From: Candidatus Tectimicrobiota bacterium
GTDB lineage: Bacteria > JACPUC01
Length of the DNA stretch: 64,000 nucleotides
Assembly (NCBI GenBank): GCA_016192455.1
Contig: JACPUC010000001.1
Coordinates: 242,110 to 306,109, forward strand
Direction: 5' to 3'
Program-made: the position numbers and the translations under genes
In this document: in pieces, positions 1-8,686 of the stretch
Layout of the letters: every line of letters starts with the position of its first letter
Numbering within the stretch: the first letter of the stretch is position 1
The notes under the pieces: generated by a model
The model's database searches: none
What the model saw: only the letters and a program-made list of their open reading frames with translations
Told to the model about the DNA's origin: nothing

Positions 1-1018
1 TGTTCGCCGTCACCGTCAGGGAGGCGGCATGGGGGCCGAACACCTGCTTCAGGGCGAGGGTCTCGTTGCGGTCGTTGTAAGGTGTGGAGGTGCCATGGGC
101 GTTGATGTGGGAGACCGCCGAGGGCTCGAGGCCGGCATCGGCCAGGGCGAGCTGCATGGCGGCGGCGGGACCGGCGGCCTCGGGGTCGGGCTGGGTCAGG
201 TGATAAGCGTCGGCGCTGGCGCCATAGCCGAGAAGCTCGGCATACATGGGGGCGCCCCGCCGCCGGGCATGCTCGAGCTCCTCGAGAATGAGCACTCCTG
301 ATCCCTCCGCCATGACAAACCCGTCGCGCTTGCGGTCGAAGGGACGGCTGGCCCCCTGCGGGTTGTCGTTGCGCTGCGAGAGCGCCCGCAAGGCGCAGAA
401 GCCGGCGATGCATACCGGGGTCAACGGCGCTTCGCTGCCACCGGCGACCATCGCCTCCGCGCGGCCGCTGCGCAGGTGCAGGAGCGCCTCGCCGATGGCG
501 TGGGTCCCCGAGGTGCAGGCCGTGGAGTGATTGAGGTTGACGCCGCGGATGCCATGACGGATGGCGATGTGGCCGGCGGCCATGTTCCCCAGCAGCATGG
601 GAATGAAATAGGGGGAGACCTTCTTGTAGCCGCCGGCGTGGAAGCGTTCGTAGGCCGTTTCGATGGCCTGCACGCCGCCGAACGCCGTGCCGATGCAAAC
701 GCCGACGCGCAGGGCGTTCGCCGCTGAGATGCTCAGGCGGGCGTCCTGCAGCGCTTCATCGGCGGCGGCGACGGCGAGCTGGATGAAGCGGTCGGTGTGC
801 CGCGCCTCCTTGGCGTCGAGCACGCGGAGCGGGTCGAAGTCGTGCGCCTCGCCCGCCATCTGACTCGGCAGGGCGGACGGATCGAAGCGCGTCAGGCGCG
901 TGATGCCGGGTTTGCCGGCGAGGAGGTTTTGCCAGGTCGTCGGCACATCAGTCCCCAGCGGCGTGACGAGGCCAAGTCCCGTGACGACCACCCGGCGCTG
1001 AGCAGGCGATGTCGGCAT
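1..1018 (-). CDS. fabF: 3-oxoacyl-ACP synthase II (partial, 3' end off window)
   Basis: Condenses malonyl-ACP with a growing acyl-ACP in cytosolic fatty acid elongation. About 339 codons are visible from the ATG at 1018; the C-terminal part lies beyond base 1. The thiolase-fold signature is clear: the catalytic cysteine is Cys168 in STACTSGTHA, and the first catalytic histidine is in HINAHGTSTP near residue 303. The N-terminus RRVVVTGLGLVTPLG is typical of FabF/KAS II. It is the last visible gene of the leftward fab operon, but 450 bases separate it from acpP, so it may have its own leader. The ribosome binding site is weak (GTAGAGAG just before the ATG). Confidence 0.96.
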   Translation of the reverse strand, partial: MPTSPAQRRVVVTGLGLVTPLGTDVPTTWQNLLAGKPGITRLTRFDPSALPSQMAGEAHDFDPLRVLDAKEARHTDRFIQLAVAAADEALQDARLSISAANALRVGVCIGTAFGGVQAIETAYERFHAGGYKKVSPYFIPMLLGNMAAGHIAIRHGIRGVNLNHSTACTSGTHAIGEALLHLRSGRAEAMVAGGSEAPLTPVCIAGFCALRALSQRNDNPQGASRPFDRKRDGFVMAEGSGVLILEELEHARRRGAPMYAELLGYGASADAYHLTQPDPEAAGPAAAMQLALADAGLEPSAVSHINAHGTSTPYNDRNETLALKQVFGPHAASLTVTAN

Positions 1019-1470
1019 CTCTCTACTTTCGGGTCCACGCGAAGGACCCAGGATGTGTCAAGGGAGCAGGCAGCATCGACAGGGCGGGATGAGCGGGCGG
1101 CGTGCGCGTGGGAGGAAGGGGGAGAGAGGAGCGGCGGCCCGGCGCCTGCGCGCGAGATCCCCCTCCCCTTCCCGGGTCGCGGCTCATCAGCCGGGGTGAG
1201 TCGGGAACTCGCCGGGCCGGGGTAAACGGCCGGGGGCAGCCCGGCTCGAAGAGCTTGAACCCTTGGGAACCGCGGGCCGCGCCCGCCGCCCAGGGAGCCG
1301 CCGACCGAGCAGCCCTGCCGCGACAACCTGAAGGGTTTGCGGCAAGCCCGCCGCGCCGCCGCTGAAGGGACGACAGGGCAACGCCACGGCATCCCTCGCC
1401 CTGGAGGGCCGCGAGCTCCTGCACCAGTCCTCCACCGGGCGACTCCCAGCGTCTCGAAGGAGGCCGCGCC
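1019..1470. other. 450-base gap between acpP and fabF
   Basis: Very GC-rich spacer inside an otherwise tight operon. Open frames exist on both strands but none has a recognisable protein, a good start or family-like composition. I see no clear promoter or terminator. Confidence 0.5.
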
Positions 1471-1713
1471 TCAGGATGCCACATGCTCCTCGATGTACTT
1501 GATGGCGTCGCGCACGTTGAGGATTTTCTCCGCATCGTCATCGGCAATCTCGATATCGAACTCCTCCTCGAAGGCCATGACCAACTCCACGGTGTCCAGG
1601 GAGTCAGCGCCGAGATCCTCCACGAATGATGCCTCGGGCTTGACCTCCGCCGCGTCAACGCCGAGCTGCTCGACAATGATCTTCCTCACCCGCTCTTCGA
1701 CGCTGGAACTCAT
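1471..1713 (-). CDS. acpP: Acyl carrier protein
   Basis: Carries acyl chains on a 4'-phosphopantetheine arm during fatty acid synthesis. The protein is 80 residues, acidic, and has the attachment motif GADSLD with the modified serine at position 38, followed by the helix [11 protein letters not shown]. This is the normal length and layout of AcpP. The ATG at 1713 is chosen because GGAGG lies 8 bases upstream and upstream codons do not look like ACP. It sits between fabG and fabF, the classical order. Confidence 0.98.
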   Translation of the reverse strand: MSSSVEERVRKIIVEQLGVDAAEVKPEASFVEDLGADSLDTVELVMAFEEEFDIEIADDDAEKILNVRDAIKYIEEHVAS

Positions 1714-1887
1714 TCTCGAACCTCCAGGAACACAGAACTCGATGCCGCGATTGCCCCGCCTGCCGTTGCCACCTCGTCCGCCGCCGCAAACCACATGCCT
1801 GGCCGCCGGCGCGCAGCCGCTTGCGCGCCCGCCAGGGAGAACGTCTCCCGCCTCGGCGATGCCCGCCTGTTCCCCGCGCGGCGGGAA

Positions 1888-2631
1888 TCAGGGCATGAGC
1901 ATGCCGCCATTCACGTGCAGAACCTGCCCTGTAATATACCGAGCCGCCTCGGAGATCAAGAACTTCACGCAGGCCGCGACATCCGCGGGTTCGCCGAGGC
2001 AGCCAAGGGGGATGCGGGCCAGCAGGGCCTCCCGCGTCGCCGCGTCGAGGTTCGCCGTCATGTCGGTCTGAATGTACCCCGGCGCCACGGCGTTCACCCG
2101 GATGTTGCGCGGCGCCAACTCCAGGGCGGCGGCCTTGGTGAGGCCGATGATCCCGGCCTTGGCGGCGACGTAGTTCGCCTGCCCGGGATTGCCGCTGACG
2201 CCGACCACCGAGGTGAGGTTGACGATGCAGCCGCCGCGCTGCTTCATCATCTGCCGGGTGACGGCCCGGATGCCGTTGAAGGCGCCCGTGAGGTTCACCT
2301 CGAGGATGCGCTGCCACTGCTCGGGCCGCATGCGGGCAATGAGGCTATCCTGCGTCGCCCCGGCGTTGTTGACGAGGATATCGAGCCGTCCGTACGCATC
2401 GATGATCTGGTTGACCGCGGCCTGCACCGCGACGGCATCGGCCACGTCGCAAGGGAGGGCCAGAACCTCGACGCCGGCGGCGCGCAGGGCGGCGCAGGTC
2501 TGCTCGAGGCGCGGCGCCTCGCGGGCCACGGCGCCGATGGCGCGCACCTCCCCCGCCAGGGCCTCGGCGATGGCGCGGCCGATGCCTCGGCTGGCGCCGG
2601 TGATGAAGGCCACCCGCTCTGCTCCCGCCAT
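1888..2631 (-). CDS. fabG: 3-oxoacyl-ACP reductase
   Basis: NADPH-dependent reduction of 3-oxoacyl-ACP, the first reductive step of fatty acid elongation. It is a 247-residue short-chain dehydrogenase with the cofactor motif TGASRGIG at residues 11-18, NNAG near 88-91, and the catalytic set Ser141, Tyr154 and Lys158 (YVAAK). The position between fabD and acpP separates it from the many catabolic SDR paralogues. A gap of about 80 bases to fabD and 170 to acpP fits one transcript. Confidence 0.97.
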   Translation of the reverse strand: MAGAERVAFITGASRGIGRAIAEALAGEVRAIGAVAREAPRLEQTCAALRAAGVEVLALPCDVADAVAVQAAVNQIIDAYGRLDILVNNAGATQDSLIARMRPEQWQRILEVNLTGAFNGIRAVTRQMMKQRGGCIVNLTSVVGVSGNPGQANYVAAKAGIIGLTKAAALELAPRNIRVNAVAPGYIQTDMTANLDAATREALLARIPLGCLGEPADVAACVKFLISEAARYITGQVLHVNGGMLMP

Positions 2632-2710
2632 GCCTGCTCCCCATCGAGGGATCGCCCGGCCGCCGCGGCGCGGGGCGGCAAGGTTCCGGCGCGCTCCCCG
2701 CCGTCGCGCC

Positions 2711-3652
2711 TCAACCTTGCAGCGCCGCCAGGGCGCGCTCCAGGCCCTCGGGGTCGCCCGCCGCCTGGCAGCGCAGCGCGCGATCGAGGCGGCGCGCGAG
2801 CTGCGTCAGCACGCTGCCGGGTCCCAGCTCCAGGAACGCCTTCACGCCGTCCGCCAGGATGCGGCGCAGCGAGGCGTCCCAGCGCACCGCGGCGCACACC
2901 TGCTCCTTCAGCGCCTGGCGCACCTCCGCGGCGGCGGTGAGGGGACGGCCCGAGACGTTCACGACCACCGGCCAGCTTGGGTCGCGGAACTCCACGGCAT
3001 CGAGTTCCGGGACCAAGCGTTCCATGGCGGGACGCATCAGGCTGCAGTGGAAGGGAGCGCTGACAGGCAGCATGACGACGCGCTTCGCTCCCCATTCCTT
3101 GGCCAGCGCCGCCGCCGCCTCGACGGCGGCCGTGGCGCCGGCAAGCACCACCTGCTCGCGGCTGTTGTAGTTCGCCGTCTCCACGACGCCGTGCCGCGCC
3201 GCCGTGTCGCGGCACACTTGCTCGACGCGCTCCGGGTCGAGGCCGAGCACCGCGGCCATGGCCCCCTCGCCCTCCGGCACCGCCTCCTGCATGAACCGCC
3301 CCCGCAGGTGGACGAGGCGCACCGCGTCGGCGAAGTCGAGGGCTCCGGCGGTCACCAAGGCCGAGTACTCGCCCAGGCTGTGGCCGGCGGCCACGGCCAC
3401 GTTGAGGCCGCGCGGCGCGGCCAGGCGGTACATCGCCACGCTGTGGGTGAGGATGGCCGGCTGCGTGACGGCGGTGCGCCGCAGCTCCTCCTCGGGACCA
3501 TCGAAGCAGAGGCGCATGAGGTCGAAGCCGAGGACCTCCGAGGCGGTCTCGAAGGCGGCGCGAGCCGCGGGCACGCGCTCGCAGAGCGCCTTCCCCATTC
3601 CAACCGCTTGGGAGCCCTGGCCTGGAAAAAGGAGCGCGAGAGGAGGCGGCAT
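2711..3652 (-). CDS. fabD: Malonyl-CoA:ACP transacylase
   Basis: Loads malonyl groups from CoA onto ACP. The 313-residue protein begins with the family signature LLFPGQGSQAVGMG and carries the nucleophile Ser92 in GHSLGEYSAL; the partner histidine is in the motif APFHCSLM near residue 203. The start at 3652 places the GQGSQ motif at residues 11-15 as in characterised FabD proteins and has an AGGAGG-like site upstream; an open frame continues further upstream but is not FabD-like. Cytosolic, part of the fab operon. Confidence 0.97.
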   Translation of the reverse strand: MPPPLALLFPGQGSQAVGMGKALCERVPAARAAFETASEVLGFDLMRLCFDGPEEELRRTAVTQPAILTHSVAMYRLAAPRGLNVAVAAGHSLGEYSALVTAGALDFADAVRLVHLRGRFMQEAVPEGEGAMAAVLGLDPERVEQVCRDTAARHGVVETANYNSREQVVLAGATAAVEAAAALAKEWGAKRVVMLPVSAPFHCSLMRPAMERLVPELDAVEFRDPSWPVVVNVSGRPLTAAAEVRQALKEQVCAAVRWDASLRRILADGVKAFLELGPGSVLTQLARRLDRALRCQAAGDPEGLERALAALQG

Positions 3653-3807
3653 GGATGATCCGTCGTTGCAGCGTTCAGGCGGCCTGGCCTGGGGCGCCAG
3701 CCGGCACGCGCGCCTTCCCCGCCGGGCGGACGGAGGTGCGGGCCGCTTGCATCCCACGTTGGCGCGGTGGATGACGAGGCGTTCGCAGGTGGTGGAAGGG
3801 CGGCGGC

Positions 3808-4809
3808 CTACCAGCGGACGAGCGAGGCGCCCCAGGCCAGGCCGCCGCCGAACGCCGACAGCATGAGGAGGTCCCCCGGCGCCACCTGGCCGGTCCGCAC
3901 CACCTCGTCGAGGGTAATGGGCACGGTTGCCGACGAGATGTTCCCGTACTTGTGGATGGTCAGGTAGACCTTGCTCATCTGCAGCTTCATGCGCTTCGCC
4001 ACCGCCTCAATCATGCGGAGATTCGCCTGGTGTGGGATGTGCCAGCGCAGGTCGGCCACCGACAGCCCGGTGGCCTCGAGGGTCTCCAGGCAGGCAGTGC
4101 TCCAGGTGCGCACGGCGATCTTGAACGAGTCCGGCCCCTCCATGCGCAGGGTGTGGAGGTCGGCCGAGACGCTCTCGTGCGAGATGGGCGTGGTGCGCGA
4201 GCCGCCGCCCGGAAGCTGCAGTTTCTCGCCGTGGGTGCCGTCGGTGTAGATGTTCGTGGCCAGGATGCCGTGCTTCAGCGGGCTGCCGTCCTCCTCGCCG
4301 TCGGCCGTCAGGATCACCGCCCCCGCGCCATCCCCCCACAGGATGCAGCTCTCGCGGTCGCTCCAGTTCACCGTGCGGGTCATCACCTCGCTGGCAACAA
4401 AGAGGATGGTGCGGGCGCTGCCGGTCTTGATGAACTGTTCGCAGACCGAGAGGCCGAAGATGAAGCCGGCGCAGGCGGCGTTCACATCGAAGGCCACGCC
4501 GTGGGTCATGCCGAGCTTCGACTGCAGCCAGCAAGCGGCCGAGGGGCAGTAGGTGTCGGGCGTGATGGTGGCGACGACGATCATATCGAGGTCGTTGACC
4601 GCGCGGCCGGCCATCGCCAGGGCAGCCCGCGCCGCGTCCAGGGCCAAGTCCGAGGTGGCCTGGTCCTTCGCCGCGCGCCGGCGCTCCACGACGCCGGTGC
4701 GGCTGCGGATCCACTCATCGCTCGTGTCGACGAGGCGCTCGAGGTCAGCGTTGGTGATGACCTCCTGCGGCACGTACGACCCTGTTCCCACGATGCGGAC
4801 ACGTTGCAT
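3808..4809 (-). CDS. fabH: 3-oxoacyl-ACP synthase III
   Basis: Starts fatty acid synthesis by condensing acyl-CoA with malonyl-ACP. The protein is 333 residues. The catalytic triad is visible: Cys113 in NAACAGFIFG, His in HIPHQANLRM near residue 250, and Asn in GNISSATVP near residue 280. The ATG at 4809 is preceded by GAGGAAG about 9 bases upstream; an in-frame codon at 4833 is less likely. In most bacteria plsX lies between rpmF and fabH; here only about 230 bases separate fabH from rpmF and there is no room for plsX. Confidence 0.97.
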   Translation of the reverse strand: MQRVRIVGTGSYVPQEVITNADLERLVDTSDEWIRSRTGVVERRRAAKDQATSDLALDAARAALAMAGRAVNDLDMIVVATITPDTYCPSAACWLQSKLGMTHGVAFDVNAACAGFIFGLSVCEQFIKTGSARTILFVASEVMTRTVNWSDRESCILWGDGAGAVILTADGEEDGSPLKHGILATNIYTDGTHGEKLQLPGGGSRTTPISHESVSADLHTLRMEGPDSFKIAVRTWSTACLETLEATGLSVADLRWHIPHQANLRMIEAVAKRMKLQMSKVYLTIHKYGNISSATVPITLDEVVRTGQVAPGDLLMLSAFGGGLAWGASLVRW

Positions 4810-5041
4810 CCACTGCTTCCTCTTCGCTGCCACCCAGGCTGACGCCGGGCGTCAGCGTCCAGCCGAGAAGGGGGCTGGCCTCCCGCCGGCGCCCGCTCCA
4901 GGTCTCCGCGTCTGAAGCGCGAGTCCGAGGCGCCTGGATAGCTTGCCGCCAGACTGCCGGAGCCCTGCCGTCAACCTGCCCAGAAGCTGCCGGAGGGCTG
5001 CCGAAACGCCGTCCGGGGAGCGCCGGCGCTGAACCGCCGCC

Positions 5042-5224
5042 TCAGGCCTCCGCAACGTCGATGATCTTGCGACCCTTGTAGAAGCCGCAGTGGGGGCAGA
5101 CGCGGTGAGGCGCCTTGTGCTCGCGACACTCGGGGCAGACCGACATGGCCGGAACCTCCAGCTTCCAATGGGTGCGCCGCTTGTCGCGCCGCGCCTTCGA
5201 TGTCCGTCGCTTTGGAACAGGCAT
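5042..5224 (-). CDS. rpmF: Ribosomal protein L32
   Basis: Small basic protein of the large ribosomal subunit, 60 residues. It has the typical N-terminus [17 protein letters not shown] and is of the zinc-binding type: Cys30, Cys33, Cys43 and Cys46 form two CxxC pairs. Linkage yceD-rpmF-fab is a widely conserved gene order. Confidence 0.98.
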   Translation of the reverse strand: MPVPKRRTSKARRDKRRTHWKLEVPAMSVCPECREHKAPHRVCPHCGFYKGRKIIDVAEA

Positions 5225-5466
5225 ACCTCATCACCTATCAGGATTGACACACCGCGTGTCGTCAATGTTGTGACCCCGCGTCTTCTACGGGAGAGCCTCG
5301 GGGTCCATGCAGTCGCCGCGCTCAACACCGGAAAGGGAACGACGTTGCCCCGGAGGGCGCGGGAATCCGGGACTCACCGGGGCCGCCAAGCCTGCTCCGC
5401 GCCGCCGCACCCCCACGCCACGCTTCAGGCTCGGCGCGGCCGCATCGCCCCACGGCGGTGGCACCC

Positions 5467-5994
5467 CTACGTGCGGGTGCGCAGCTTCACCTGTTGGAGG
5501 ATCGCCAGGCGGGGGTCAACCTGCTGCTCGACGCAGGAGCAGCGCTGCGTATTCAGGTTTACACCGCAGTGCGGACAGAGTCCCGCACAGTCCTCCCTGC
5601 AGAGTGGTTTCATGGGGAGCTCAAGCGAGAGGTGGTCGCGCACCAGCAGGCGCAGGTCGATCTCGTCATGCGCATAGGTACGGGTGTCGAGTTCGGCCGG
5701 CTCAAGCTCGAGGGCCTCTTCCACGACCTGCCGCGACCTGGGCCGGTAGTCAGCGAAGACGGTGGTCGTCACCGCGAACGTAAAGGGCTCGAGACACCGG
5801 CTGCACGTAAGGCGGAACGCCGACTGGAGGCCACCGCGAACAATAACCTCCCGGCCGCTCTTCCAGACGTGGCAGTCGAACCTCACCGGCTCCACGAGCT
5901 GAAAATCTTCGCCGCTGAGCTGGAAGTAGTTGGGGCGGTCCTCAAGCTGGAACTCAGAGTTTCCCTCCGGCAACTTCGGGACGTTGAGGAGCAT
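5467..5994 (-). CDS. yceD: YceD family protein (DUF177)
   Basis: A 175-residue protein of the YceD family, which accompanies rpmF in most bacteria and is implicated in 23S rRNA metabolism in plants and bacteria. Visible marks are a CSRC pair near residue 64 in LTCSRCLEPF and the C-terminal CREDCAGLCPHCG followed by a CSC motif, so a metal site is plausible. The start at 5994 (MLLNVPKLPEG) matches the usual family N-terminus; the longer frame upstream runs into the promoter region and is unlikely. First gene of the leftward fab operon. Confidence 0.9.
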   Translation of the reverse strand: MLLNVPKLPEGNSEFQLEDRPNYFQLSGEDFQLVEPVRFDCHVWKSGREVIVRGGLQSAFRLTCSRCLEPFTFAVTTTVFADYRPRSRQVVEEALELEPAELDTRTYAHDEIDLRLLVRDHLSLELPMKPLCREDCAGLCPHCGVNLNTQRCSCVEQQVDPRLAILQQVKLRTRT

Positions 5995-6178
5995 ACGCCG
6001 GAACCTTCGTCGTTCCCAAGCCCAATGGGAGTGCCGGTGATATGACCTCGGCGAAGGAAGGAAGCGGCAAACTCCTGGTACATCACCTCCATCCCCGCGC
6101 AGCCAACCCACCGGCCTGGCACACGCACGGCGCCGCATCTGCGATCGATGGTCATTCCCCTCACGTCAAACAGGTCGC

Positions 6179-6207
6179 AGTATAGGGGCGGTGTTCCGTG
6201 CTGTCAA
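6179..6207 (-). promoter_or_regulatory. Sigma-70-type promoter for the yceD-rpmF-fab operon
   Basis: On the minus strand TTGACA (6207-6202), a 17-base spacer and TATACT (6184-6179) form a near-consensus promoter pointing leftward. The leader to yceD is about 180 bases. Confidence 0.8.
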
Positions 6208-6229
6208 GCAGGGCCGCGATTGCCGCGGC

Positions 6230-6258
6230 TTGACAGCACCCGGCTCGCCGCATAGGAT
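6230..6258 (+). promoter_or_regulatory. Divergent sigma-70-type promoter for the hydrolase gene
   Basis: TTGACA (6230-6235), 17 bases, TAGGAT (6253-6258). The -35 boxes of this and the leftward promoter lie in a perfect 12-base inverted repeat (GTGCTGTCAAGC at 6198-6209 and its complement at 6228-6239). Confidence 0.75.
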
Positions 6259-6329
6259 GCGCGCCACAGCAGGACGGTTCGCCGCATCCCACCGCGCCCG
6301 GGGTTTTGTGACCGTCAGCGCCGCGAGCC

Positions 6330-6989
6330 GTGCCCTCGCTGCGGGAGAGCGCCGTGCCACGCGCCCGTGAGCTTCGCTTGCAGGGCCCCGACTGCGAGCT
6401 CCTCCTCACTGAGTACGAGGCGGAGCCGCCGGACGGAGAGGGGAGCAGCGGCGTCCTCCTCTGCCCGCCGCATCCGGCCTTCGGGGGGACGCGCGACGAT
6501 GTGCGCCTGCGGGCGACGGCGGGTCGGCTCAGGGGCGTCGGCATCACGGCCTGGTGCCTCGACTACAGCGGCTACCACCGGGGCACCCGCGAGGTGGCGG
6601 AGGTCGTCAGCGCGCTCGAGCAGCTCGCTCCCCGCGTCCGGCGGCTCGGCCTGATGGGCTACTCGTATGGCGCCGTGGTGGCCTCGCTGGCCGCCTGTCG
6701 GACGTCGGCGCCACTCGCGGCCCTGGCGCTTCTCGCCCCGCCGCTCGCCGTCGATACTATGGTGACGGATAGTTCAGCACCCTGCCCGAAGCTCTTCATC
6801 TGCGGCCTCGATGATACCATCGCCCCCGCCGAGGCGGTGCGGCAACTCTTCGCCAAGGCGGAGGGCGACAAAGAGTGCCGCTCCTTCGCGGACGGCCATT
6901 TCTTTGAGATCACCGCCGCGGAGGTCGCCCAGGCCATCGCCTCCTTCTTCGTTCGCTACACGCAGCCGCGGCGGGGCACGGGCGCGTAA
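6330..6989 (+). CDS. Alpha/beta hydrolase
   Basis: A 219-residue single-domain alpha/beta hydrolase of unknown substrate. The nucleophile elbow is GYSYG with Ser112; a likely acid is in CGLDDTIAP near residue 159 and the catalytic histidine in DGHFFEIT near residue 187. The HPAFGGTRDD segment near residue 48 resembles the small COG2945-type hydrolases. The start is a GTG at 6330; another GTG at 6354 is possible. It is transcribed from the divergent promoter facing the fab operon. No signal peptide. Confidence 0.85.
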   Translation: MPSLRESAVPRARELRLQGPDCELLLTEYEAEPPDGEGSSGVLLCPPHPAFGGTRDDVRLRATAGRLRGVGITAWCLDYSGYHRGTREVAEVVSALEQLAPRVRRLGLMGYSYGAVVASLAACRTSAPLAALALLAPPLAVDTMVTDSSAPCPKLFICGLDDTIAPAEAVRQLFAKAEGDKECRSFADGHFFEITAAEVAQAIASFFVRYTQPRRGTGA

Positions 6990-7087
6990 GCCTGCCGCTG
7001 CGGCGGTCCGGCGGGGCGTGGGGGTGCAGGCTGCGCGGCGACGTTCCTAGGCGCCCCATCGGCAACTCACCTGCACAGGAGGAAGGG

Positions 7088-8107
7088 ATGGAGGCCGCAG
7101 CCGTAGGCATTGCAGCGATCGGCGTAGGGTACTGGTCCAACGTCCTGGCGGGGGCCCTCGTGAAGAGCCCGAAGCTGGCCCTGCGCACCTGCTTCACGCG
7201 CGACGCCGCCAAGCGCCAGAGCTTTGCCGAGAAGTTCTCCTGCGACCAGGAAGAGAGCTACGCCGCGGTGCTGGGGCGCCGGGATGTCGAGGCGGTGCTC
7301 CTCACCACCCCTGATGACACCCACGCCGACCTCGCCATCGAAGCGGCCGGGGCCGGCAAGCACGTCATCGTGGAGAAGCCGATGGCTCATACCCTGGCGT
7401 CGGGCCGGGCGATGGTGGAGGCCTGCGCCCGGGCGCGCGTGACCCTGGCGGTGGCGCACGGCCATCGCCACTCGCAGGCGATGCGCCGCCTGAAGCAGAT
7501 GCTCGAGTCGGGCGAGCTCGGCACGCCGGTCACCGCCATCGCCAAGTTCACGGCCCCCGGCGGCCAGGACCTGACGCCGCGGCGCTGGCGCTACTACCGC
7601 GCCGCCTGCCCGGCCGGCCCCCTGCAGCCGCTCGGCGTGCACCTCGTCGATAACTTGAACTTCCTCTTCGGCGTCCCCCAGCGCGTCATGGCGGCCTTCG
7701 GCAAGCCTGTCGGCCGAGCCGAGATCGATGACGTCGCGCACGTGACCATCATCTACCCCGGCAACGTCGTCGCCACGCTGGTCAACTCCTTCATCAGCCC
7801 GCGCACCTACGGGCTGCACGTCTACGGCACCAAGGCGAACGCCCTCTTCACCTGCGAGACCATCCTCGAGAACTTCGACGAGACGACCCGCTTCCGAGTG
7901 CAGACGATGCAGGATGCGGACGCCCGGCCGGTGGAGCTGCCGAAGGGGAACATCCTCTTGAGCGAGCTGGAGGACTTTGCGGACGCCGTTCGCCAGGGGC
8001 GCCCCGCCGCCTGCGGCGGCGAGGAGGGGCTGCGCACCGTGGCGGTGCTGGGGGCGGCGGCGCGCTCCGCCGCGGCGGGCGCCTGGGTGAACGTTGCCGA
8101 CCTCTAG
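7088..8107 (+). CDS. Gfo/Idh/MocA family oxidoreductase
   Basis: Predicted NAD(P)-dependent dehydrogenase of 339 residues, probably acting on a sugar, inositol or related polyol. The Rossmann start is AAIGVGYWSN, the cofactor-side lysine motif is VEKPMAH near residue 97, and the catalytic HxxxD motif appears as GVHLVDNLN. Length and two-domain layout are normal for the family. AGGAGG lies about 7 bases before the ATG. It stands alone after the hydrolase, with 100 bases between them, and its substrate cannot be told from context. Confidence 0.9.
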   Translation: MEAAAVGIAAIGVGYWSNVLAGALVKSPKLALRTCFTRDAAKRQSFAEKFSCDQEESYAAVLGRRDVEAVLLTTPDDTHADLAIEAAGAGKHVIVEKPMAHTLASGRAMVEACARARVTLAVAHGHRHSQAMRRLKQMLESGELGTPVTAIAKFTAPGGQDLTPRRWRYYRAACPAGPLQPLGVHLVDNLNFLFGVPQRVMAAFGKPVGRAEIDDVAHVTIIYPGNVVATLVNSFISPRTYGLHVYGTKANALFTCETILENFDETTRFRVQTMQDADARPVELPKGNILLSELEDFADAVRQGRPAACGGEEGLRTVAVLGAAARSAAAGAWVNVADL

Positions 8108-8207
8108 CGGTGCGTTGCAGACGTTCGCAGTAAGAATCGACGGAATGCAGGCGGCATTGAGATGAGGGTAGTTGGGGGGATCGTTGCTCCCCCCCGGCAT
8201 CACTCGT

Positions 8208-8250
8208 TCCCTCTCCTATTGGGAGAGTGGCAAGGGGTGAGGGGTGTGCG
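8208..8250. repeat. Dispersed repeat family F, copy 1
   Basis: Imperfect hairpin with a CCCTCTCC/GGGAGAG core and a trailing GGGGTGAGGGG. The related copy at 63286-63320 is nested inside a family B repeat. The rest of the 8108-8686 gap shows no convincing gene. Confidence 0.6.
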
Positions 8251-8686
8251 CGGAGGCGAGGCTCCTTCGCTTCACCATTGCCGTTGCTTGGCAGCGAGCT
8301 GACTTCTCGTCAAGAAATGGCGCCTCTCACGGGATCGCCCTGCCGCTCCACCCTCCCCCTCGGCCCATCCCTCTCGACCTGGCGCGGTGTCGCGCGCTTG
8401 ATCTTGTCGATCCCGTTTGGCATAGTGGCTGACACCCCAGGTGGGAACGAGCGCCAAAGCCGGCCGCGCGGTCTTGCCGCCGCGACGGGCCTGGAGAGCG
8501 GCGCGCGCCCTTTACCTCGGCGCGCGACTGAGGAGCGAGATCAAGAGGCTGGCGCGTTGCGGCGGACCATACCGGGGATGCCTGAGGCTGCTTCAACCGT
8601 CAACGTCTCCGCAAACTGTCCCAGGTTCTGCGGGGTTGCACCGCGCGGGCCTGGAGCCAAATAAGCGGCATGAGGAGGGAGCGAGG

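Noticed and set aside
1888-5041. Long open frames on the plus strand opposite the fab genes
   Set aside because: High-GC shadow frames; the minus strand carries complete, motif-bearing fab genes.
8227-8664. 145-codon plus-strand frame upstream of the ferritin-like gene
   Set aside because: No ribosome binding site, no domain, begins inside a family F repeat.
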